NCBI GenBank assembly: GCA_902634305.1
Contig: CACPJJ010000012.1
Coordinates: forward strand, 1-39,874
Source of the DNA: an uncultured Pelagibacteraceae bacterium
GTDB taxonomy: Bacteria; Pseudomonadota; Alphaproteobacteria; Pelagibacterales; Pelagibacteraceae
Length of the DNA stretch: 39,874 nt
Direction: 5' to 3'
Under the pieces are notes generated by a model. It was not told where the DNA came from and did not search any database. It worked only from the letters and a program-made list of their open reading frames with translations. Positions 34,246 through 39,874 of the stretch are shown piece after piece. The position numbers were made by a program, and so were the translations under genes. How positions within the stretch are numbered: the first letter of the stretch is position 1; each line of letters begins with the position of its first letter.

Positions 34246-36030
34246 TTGAATAAATATAGAAGCCATACTTGTGGAGAACTAACTGTTAAGGATAAAAATA
34301 AAAAAATTTCCTTAAGTGGCTGGATAAATAAAAAGAGAGATCATGGAAATTTACTTTTTTTAGATTTAAGAGATAACTATGGAATAACTCAATGTGTTAT
34401 TGAAAATAGTCATGTTAACTTTAAAGAGTTAGAAAAATTACCCTTAGAAACTGTAATTAAAATTGATGGTAAAGTTTTAGAAAGAAGCAAAGATACTGTG
34501 AACAAGGATTTAAACACCGGGATGATAGAAATATCAATTAATTCCTATGAAATTTTAGGAAATACAAAAGAGTTACCTTTACCAATATTTTCCGATCAAG
34601 AATATGCTGAAGAAATTAGATTAAAATACAGATTTTTAGATCTTAGAAGAAAAAAAATTCATCAGAATATAATTTTAAGATCTAAAGTTATTTCTTTTAT
34701 TAGATCTGAAATGGAAAAGTTAGGTTTTTTAGAATTTCAAACTCCAATCCTTACCTCATCAAGTCCTGAAGGTGCTAGAGACTTTTTGGTTCCGAGTAGA
34801 TTAAATCCAGGAAAATTTTATGCACTTCCTCAAGCACCACAACAATTTAAACAACTTGTAATGATTTCAGGGTTTGATCGATATTTTCAAATAGCGCCAT
34901 GTTTTAGAGATGAGGATGCTAGAGCAGATAGAAGTCCAGGTGAGTTTTACCAATTAGATATAGAAATGTCTTTTGTACAACAAGAAAATGTATTTGAAGT
35001 AGTAGAAACATTAATGATCAATTTATTTAAAAAATTTTCTGATAAAAAAATTATTCACGAAAAATTTCCAAAAATAACTTTTTCAGAATCGATGCTTAAG
35101 TATGGAACTGATAAGCCTGATTTAAGAAATCCTTTAATTATAAGCGAACTTACAGAAATATTTAAAAGAAGTGATGTAAGTTTTGAAATATTTAAAAAAT
35201 TAGTGAAAAAAGGATCTATTGTCAGAGGCATAATTACAAAAAATACTAAAGACAAGCCAAGAAGTTTCTTCGATGGCATAGACAAATGGGCAAAAGAACA
35301 AGGAGCTTCTGGATTAGCTTACTTTACTATCGAAAAAGATACTGAAGTAAAAGGAAAAGGACCAGTTGGAAAGTTTTTTAGCTCTCAGTCCATTCAAGAA
35401 TTAATGAAAATTTCTAAAGCAGAAGTTGGAGATAGTGTTTTTCTAGCATGTGGAAAAAAAAATGAAGTTGAAAAAATACTTTCCGATGCAAGAGACAAAA
35501 TAGGACATGAATTAAATATAATAAACTATAATTCTTATGCTTTTTGTTGGATTGTTGACTACCCAATGTTTGAAAAAGACGAAAATAGTAAAAAAATTGT
35601 TTTTAGCCATAATCCTTTTTCAATGCCACAAGGAGATATAAAAAATCTAGATTTATCAAATCCTTTAGAAATCAAAGCTTACCAATACGATATAGTTTGT
35701 AATGGTGTGGAATTATCTTCAGGCGCAATTAGAAATCATATACCAGAATTAATGTACAAATTATTCGCAATAGTTGGATATGAAAAAGAACAAGTAGATA
35801 AAAAATTTAGTGGAATGATAAATGCTCTTAGTTATGGAGCTCCTCCACATGGTGGAATAGCACCAGGAATAGATAGAATAATCATGTTGTTGGCTGGAGA
35901 AAAAAATATAAGAGAAGTTACAATGTTTCCTATGAACCAAAATGCGCAAGATTTAATGATGAATGCACCATCTGAAGTAGATGAAGAACAGCTAAAAGAG
36001 CTTAATTTGTTAATTAAGAAAAAAAAATAA
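34246..36030 (+). CDS. aspS: Aspartyl-tRNA synthetase
   Basis: A class II synthetase of the long bacterial type, 594 residues. An N-terminal OB-fold anticodon domain (GWINKKRDHGNLLFLDLRD), motif 2 with FRDEDARADRSPGEF, a bacterial GAD insert at about 290-410, and motif 3 with GIAPGIDRIIMLLAG are all present. The start codon appears to be TTG, directly before NKYRSHTCGEL. The stop abuts that of the convergent TSCPD gene (TAATTA). Whether it also charges tRNA-Asn cannot be told here. Confidence 0.95.
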   Translation: MNKYRSHTCGELTVKDKNKKISLSGWINKKRDHGNLLFLDLRDNYGITQCVIENSHVNFKELEKLPLETVIKIDGKVLERSKDTVNKDLNTGMIEISINSYEILGNTKELPLPIFSDQEYAEEIRLKYRFLDLRRKKIHQNIILRSKVISFIRSEMEKLGFLEFQTPILTSSSPEGARDFLVPSRLNPGKFYALPQAPQQFKQLVMISGFDRYFQIAPCFRDEDARADRSPGEFYQLDIEMSFVQQENVFEVVETLMINLFKKFSDKKIIHEKFPKITFSESMLKYGTDKPDLRNPLIISELTEIFKRSDVSFEIFKKLVKKGSIVRGIITKNTKDKPRSFFDGIDKWAKEQGASGLAYFTIEKDTEVKGKGPVGKFFSSQSIQELMKISKAEVGDSVFLACGKKNEVEKILSDARDKIGHELNIINYNSYAFCWIVDYPMFEKDENSKKIVFSHNPFSMPQGDIKNLDLSNPLEIKAYQYDIVCNGVELSSGAIRNHIPELMYKLFAIVGYEKEQVDKKFSGMINALSYGAPPHGGIAPGIDRIIMLLAGEKNIREVTMFPMNQNAQDLMMNAPSEVDEEQLKELNLLIKKKK

Positions 36031-36864
36031 TTACTTTTTTCCCTTTAAGTTGATTCTTATATCAGATAAATCAACCAGTTTTTTTTTGTAATTACTCCTT
36101 AAAAATCCTTTACTTGATATATCTTTAACAATTTTTAAGAATTGACTTTGATCTTCATTAATTTCTTCATGTTGTCCTTCATTTTGTTTTTCAATATTTC
36201 CAATTGAAGGAGTATGAGCAAGATCTTCTCTGTTCAGATAGGAAATTGCTAATTCTCTAAATATATAATCAAGAATAGAAGTTGCACTTAATATTCTGTC
36301 ATTTCCATACACTTTGCCAGAAGGTTCAAATTTTGTTCCAACATAGGCACTTACATATTCGTCAAGTGGAACTCCATATTGTAATCCTAACGATATAGCA
36401 ATTGCAAAATTGTTCATTAGAGCCTTTACCAACTCTCCTTCTTTGCTTGTGTCAATAAAAATTTCTCCAATTTTTCCATCTTCATATTCTCCTGTATGAA
36501 GATAAACTTTATGATTACCAATTGTTGCTTTTTGTATGTATCCTTTTCTTCTATCAGGCATACCCAGTCTTTTGTGATTAGCATCTGCAATCTTGTTATT
36601 TGTAGAAAAGTTGCTTGTGGGAGTTTTAGTTTTAATTTTTGAAATTAAATCTATATTTTCACTTTCATTACCATTTGTTTTTAGAGTTTTGTTAACTTTT
36701 TCAAGATTTTTGGTTTTTCTATTATCCAATTTAATATCAATTATTTCATATGTTCCATCATCTCTTTTTTCTAAATTTTTTAGTTCATTATTATTTACTT
36801 CATCCAAATAATGACTAACTTTAAACGTACAATTATAGTAAGTTTCAACCAAGTATTTTGCCAT
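36031..36864 (-). CDS. Stand-alone TSCPD protein similar to the C-terminus of B12-dependent ribonucleotide reductase
   Basis: A 277-residue protein whose core (about 100-215) matches the TSCPD region found near the C-terminus of adenosylcobalamin-dependent ribonucleotide reductase (NrdJ/class II). [51 protein letters not shown] and [19 protein letters not shown] are recognisable. The catalytic ribonucleotide reductase barrel and the Cys-rich tail are absent, so this is no complete enzyme. A basic, Lys/Asn-rich N-terminus ([20 protein letters not shown]) precedes it. No frameshift or neighbouring NrdJ fragment is seen, so it looks like a maintained independent gene. Role unknown. Confidence 0.75.
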   Translation of the reverse strand: MAKYLVETYYNCTFKVSHYLDEVNNNELKNLEKRDDGTYEIIDIKLDNRKTKNLEKVNKTLKTNGNESENIDLISKIKTKTPTSNFSTNNKIADANHKRLGMPDRRKGYIQKATIGNHKVYLHTGEYEDGKIGEIFIDTSKEGELVKALMNNFAIAISLGLQYGVPLDEYVSAYVGTKFEPSGKVYGNDRILSATSILDYIFRELAISYLNREDLAHTPSIGNIEKQNEGQHEEINEDQSQFLKIVKDISSKGFLRSNYKKKLVDLSDIRINLKGKK

Positions 36865-36976
36865 ATTTACCTTATTTAATTTTTTTTTGAATCTTATATT
36901 AATATTTTATATACAAATTATAATTTTAGTCTAATTTATTTTTTACAATTTAAAATTGAATAAATTTTTAAAATTT

Positions 36977-37339
36977 ATGTTGACACTTTTTAAAGAAATT
37001 TTTACTTGGTGGAATCATCAAACACTTGGCACTAGACTAACGGTATTTTTTTTTGGAAAATTTGTTGGTAGTGATGCTTCTGGAAATAAGTATTATGAAA
37101 CAAAAAAAGGTAAGAGATTTATAGTTTATAACGGAGAAGTAGACGCTTCAAAAATCCCAGATGAATGGTATTCCTGGATGCATTTTACTCCGAATAAAAT
37201 TGAAAATTCTCACGAATTAACAAAATTTGATTGGCAAAAACCTCATAAACCAAATTTAACAGGATCAACTAATGCATATAGCCCAAAGGGCAATACTGAT
37301 GCACTTAAAAAAAAATATAAAACTTGGAAGAATTCATAA
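36977..37339 (+). CDS. NDUFA12-type NADH dehydrogenase accessory subunit
   Basis: A small subunit of respiratory complex I shared by Alphaproteobacteria and mitochondria (NDUFA12/B17.2). The block FTWWNHQTLGTRL, then FVGSDASGNKYYE and DEWYSWMHF, is characteristic. The ATG at 36977 (120 residues) matches the usual family N-terminus; a TTG at 36956 would add seven residues. It is membrane-associated on the matrix/cytoplasmic side. DUF2155 follows and overlaps by 41 bases. Confidence 0.9.
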   Translation: MLTLFKEIFTWWNHQTLGTRLTVFFFGKFVGSDASGNKYYETKKGKRFIVYNGEVDASKIPDEWYSWMHFTPNKIENSHELTKFDWQKPHKPNLTGSTNAYSPKGNTDALKKKYKTWKNS

Positions 37340-37691
37340 ATTTATTTTTTTAATTTTTCTATTATTGTTATTTGATAATAGATTATTTGCTACTGAATTA
37401 AATTATGTAGATGTTAAAATTTTAGATAAAGTTAGTTCTAAAACGAGTCAACTAACCTTAAACATTCAGGAAGAAAAAGCTTTTGAAAATTTATTAATCA
37501 AAATATTAAAATGTAAAAATTCAGAATTTGATGATGATCCAGAAATAACTGCATATATGCAAGTTCAAGATGTCACGATAAAAAGCAATGATAAAGTATT
37601 TGTTTTTAATGGTTGGACTTTTTCATCTAGTCCTTCGGTAAGTTTGTTTGACCACCCAGTTTACGATATATGGCTCACTAAATGCTATTAG
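37299..37691 (+). CDS. DUF2155-family exported protein
   Basis: A small protein of unknown function. From the ATG at 37299 it has 130 residues with a signal peptide (KFIFLIFLLLLFDNRLFA). The mature part has LDKVSSKTSQLTLNI, KILKCKNSE, VFNGWTFSSSPS and DHPVYDIWLTKCY, all typical of DUF2155. Two Cys, one in each half, could form a disulfide in the periplasm. NDUFA12-DUF2155 is a usual alphaproteobacterial neighbour pair. Its stop interlocks with that of accC on the other strand. Confidence 0.82.
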   Translation: MHLKKNIKLGRIHKFIFLIFLLLLFDNRLFATELNYVDVKILDKVSSKTSQLTLNIQEEKAFENLLIKILKCKNSEFDDDPEITAYMQVQDVTIKSNDKVFVFNGWTFSSSPSVSLFDHPVYDIWLTKCY

Positions 37692-39025
37692 ATTATTTTT
37701 TCTTTATCTAACCAACTTACATTGAAATCAGAATCGATGAATTTTGGATGATCAAGTAGTTTTTTGTGCAAAGGTATAGTAGTTGTTATTCCATCTATCA
37801 CAAACTCATCCAAAGATCTTCTCATTCTTTGAATTGCCTCTGTTCTATTTCGTCCATGACAAATTAGTTTACAAACCATACTGTCGTAATATGGAGTTAC
37901 TTTATAACCTTGAAATATTGCACCATCAACTCTAGTTCTAAAACCCGAAGGCTGATGACACATACCTATAGTTCCTGGTGAAGGTTGAAAATTTTTACTA
38001 GCATCTTCTGCATTAATTCTACATTCTATTGCATGGCCTCTTGGAACAATATCACTTTGCTTTAAAGCAGTATTACCGGTAAAAGCTATCCAAATTTGTT
38101 CTTTGATTATATCAATCCCTGTAATCATTTCAGACACCGGATGTTCTACTTGAACTCTTGTATTCATTTCTAAAAAATAAAATTTTTCATTTTCATAAAT
38201 AAATTCAACTGTTCCTGCTCCTTCATATCCAATTTTACTAACCATGTTCACAGTTCTATCAAATAAATCTTTTCTAATTTTGTCTGTTAGAATTGGACTT
38301 GGTGTTTCTTCAATCAATTTTTGATGTCGCCTTTGAACAGAGCAGTCCCTTTCATGTAAATGAACAGTTCTATTTTTGCCTGATAAAACTTGAACCTCTA
38401 TATGTCTTGGATTTTGAAAAAATTTTTCAATATAAATTTCATCATTTCCAAAATACTTTTGAGCTTCTGATTTAGCGGTAGCAAACAAGTCATCAAATTC
38501 AGTCTCTTTGTAAACTATTTTCATTCCCTTTCCTCCTCCACCAGCAGAGGCTTTTATTAGAACAGGAAAACCTATTTTTTTACTAATTTCCTTAGCATGT
38601 TTTTTATCTGTTACACCACCATCAGAACCTTCGATAACAGGAAGACCATACTCCTTAGCAATTTTTTTTGCTTGAATTTTATCACCCATCATTTCAATTA
38701 ACTTTGAAGAAGGTCCAATAAATTTAATTTTATAATCTTCTAAAATTTTTGCAAATTCTGGATTTTCTGACAAAAAACCATATCCTGGATGAACAGCTTC
38801 TGTGTTCGTTAATTCAATAGCAGACATTATAGATGGAATATTTAAATAACTATTTAAAGGCTGATGAGTTCCTACACATACACTTTCATCAGCTAATCTT
38901 ACATGCATACTATCTCTATCAACATCAGAATGAATAGCTACTGTTGAAATTCCCCATTCTTTACACGCTCTAATGACTCTTACTGCAATCTCACCTCGAT
39001 TGGCGATTAATATTTTTTTAAACAT
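37688..39025 (-). CDS. accC: Acetyl-CoA carboxylase biotin carboxylase subunit
   Basis: This ATP-grasp enzyme carboxylates biotin on AccB, in the first step of fatty-acid synthesis. The N-terminus KKILIANRGEIAVRVI, the glycine-rich ATP loop ASAGGGGKGMKIV, ERDCSVQRRHQKLIEE, and EMNTRVQVEHPVSE with the catalytic Arg are intact. The length of 445 residues is normal. It starts at the last base of accB, so the pair is coupled. Confidence 0.97.
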   Translation of the reverse strand: MFKKILIANRGEIAVRVIRACKEWGISTVAIHSDVDRDSMHVRLADESVCVGTHQPLNSYLNIPSIMSAIELTNTEAVHPGYGFLSENPEFAKILEDYKIKFIGPSSKLIEMMGDKIQAKKIAKEYGLPVIEGSDGGVTDKKHAKEISKKIGFPVLIKASAGGGGKGMKIVYKETEFDDLFATAKSEAQKYFGNDEIYIEKFFQNPRHIEVQVLSGKNRTVHLHERDCSVQRRHQKLIEETPSPILTDKIRKDLFDRTVNMVSKIGYEGAGTVEFIYENEKFYFLEMNTRVQVEHPVSEMITGIDIIKEQIWIAFTGNTALKQSDIVPRGHAIECRINAEDASKNFQPSPGTIGMCHQPSGFRTRVDGAIFQGYKVTPYYDSMVCKLICHGRNRTEAIQRMRRSLDEFVIDGITTTIPLHKKLLDHPKFIDSDFNVSWLDKEKII

Positions 39026-39384
39026 TATTCAAGAATAACAATTTTTTGATCAAACTCGACTGGTTGACCATCATCAACACAAATTTCTTTTACTACACCA
39101 TTAGATGTCGAAGGAACATGATTCATTGTTTTCATAGCCTCTATAATCATAACCGTATCTCCTTTTTTAATTTTTTTTCCTACTTCAACAAATTTTTTTC
39201 CTCCTGGTTCCGCCGCAAGATATGCCGTTCCTACTATAGGACTTTTTACAATTATTTTATCTGATAAATCTATTTCTTCATCTAGTGCGTTTTCTTTTGA
39301 TTCTACATCGATACCTTTTACCGATTTTTTTAAATCTTCTAAGGCTTGAATTAGTTTAATTATAATTTTTTTATCTATTTCCAT
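39025..39384 (-). CDS. accB: Biotin carboxyl carrier protein of acetyl-CoA carboxylase
   Basis: A 119-residue carrier with the biotin attachment Lys85 in IEAMKTMNHV. The usual EAMKMMN motif has Thr in place of the Met after Lys. The N-terminal helix (EIDKKIIIKLIQALEDLK) is kept. The Pro/Ala-rich linker of most BCCPs is mostly missing, explaining the short length. It lies between aroQ, overlapping by 14 bases, and accC. Confidence 0.93.
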   Translation of the reverse strand: MEIDKKIIIKLIQALEDLKKSVKGIDVESKENALDEEIDLSDKIIVKSPIVGTAYLAAEPGGKKFVEVGKKIKKGDTVMIIEAMKTMNHVPSTSNGVVKEICVDDGQPVEFDQKIVILE

Positions 39385-39817
39385 TTTTTAGTAATTCTTG
39401 CATTGCATTTATGGCCAAAATATAACCATTTGATCCAAGTCCACAAATAATTCCAGTAGCAATATTACTTATAAGAGATTTATGTCTAAATTCTTCTCTT
39501 TTATATATATTAGAAATATGTAATTCTATAATTGGTTTTTTAAATATATCTAAGGCATCGCGTATAGATACAGATGTATGAGTATACCCAGCTGCATTGA
39601 TAATTATACCATCATAATCTTTTCTTGCATTTTGTATTTTAGTTACTATCTCACCTTCTAGATTAGATTGAAAAAAATCTATATTTATTCCTATTTTTTT
39701 TGAATATTCCATGCATAAATTTTTTAAATCATTAAATGTAATTTTTCCATATTGGGATTGTTCTCTTTCACCTAATAGATTAAGATTTGGACCATTAATA
39801 ATTATTATATTATTCAC
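39371..39817 (-). CDS. aroQ: 3-dehydroquinate dehydratase, type II
   Basis: A shikimate-pathway enzyme of 148 residues. INGPNLNLLGERE at the N-terminus, the catalytic Tyr23 in SQYGK, INAAGYTHTSVSIRDAL, and ELHISNIYKREEFRHKS with the catalytic His and Arg are present. It heads the aroQ-accB-accC string, a common alphaproteobacterial order. Confidence 0.95.
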   Translation of the reverse strand: MNNIIIINGPNLNLLGEREQSQYGKITFNDLKNLCMEYSKKIGINIDFFQSNLEGEIVTKIQNARKDYDGIIINAAGYTHTSVSIRDALDIFKKPIIELHISNIYKREEFRHKSLISNIATGIICGLGSNGYILAINAMQELLKNGNR

Positions 39818-39833
39818 AACTAACTTATATTAC

Positions 39834-39874
39834 ATGAATTTTAAAAATAAAATAAAAATTAAAGTAAATGGTAA
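39834..39874 (+). CDS. Possible start of a gene, cut by the window end
   Basis: An ATG at 39834 opens a frame of 13 codons (MNFKNKIKIKVNG) to the window edge. It is divergent from aroQ, 16 bases away. Too short to identify; the composition (Lys, Asn, Ile) is that of coding and non-coding sequence alike. Confidence 0.25.
   Translation, partial: MNFKNKIKIKVNG

Overview
The window is very AT-rich, tightly packed alphaproteobacterial DNA. Gene order, family content and RNA elements all point to the SAR11 clade (Pelagibacterales). The main clues are intergenic gaps mostly under 100 bases, convergent genes whose stop codons touch or interlock, an alphaproteobacterial NDUFA12-type complex I subunit, and a tandem SAM-II / terminator / SAM-V leader in front of a betaine-homocysteine methyltransferase, an arrangement known from Candidatus Pelagibacter. 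No tRNA, rRNA, CRISPR array or transposase was seen. No stretch longer than 300 bases lacks a gene; the longest is the bhmT leader (216 bases).

Region 1 (1-10.3 kb) looks accessory. It holds moeA, a DMT-type exporter paired with a glycine amidinotransferase, and a candidate inserted element of about 4.5 kb. Beyond the element lie an MFS transporter and a second DMT transporter. The element has nested direct repeats at its ends (63 bp outer, 33 bp inner). It carries a 1116-residue protein with a winged helix, an SF1 helicase and a C-terminal PD-(D/E)XK nuclease, plus two divergent small membrane-type genes. The outer repeats are the first 63 bp of a 75-codon gene. In the inferred empty site that gene would overlap the MFS stop as GTGA, so the element appears to have gone into the gene's 5' end and supplied a replacement copy of it.

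Region 2 (10.3-12.1 kb) is the riboswitch-controlled bhmT and a PhnZ-like HD-domain gene. Region 3 (12.1-19.1 kb, minus strand) is one long gene string: rpsF-rpsR-rplI-dnaB-RND/MMPL-cvpA-purF-HD gene. Region 4 (19.1-21.8 kb, plus) is fabD-fabG-acpP-gmk. Region 5 (21.7-29.0 kb, minus) is the outer-membrane cluster lptF-lptG-lptD-surA-pdxA-ksgA. Region 6 (29.0-36.0 kb) contains pepA-ndk, purM-purN, and DUF2066-hda-aspS. Region 7 (36.0-39.9 kb) has an orphan TSCPD protein resembling the tail of B12-dependent ribonucleotide reductase, NDUFA12, DUF2155, accB-accC and aroQ. The last 40 bases may begin another gene.

Most of the window is core housekeeping in a streamlined genome. The best candidate for an undescribed system is the helicase-nuclease island at 3.5-8.07 kb, which has the look of a compact anti-phage or anti-plasmid module. 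That role is inferred from architecture and context only.
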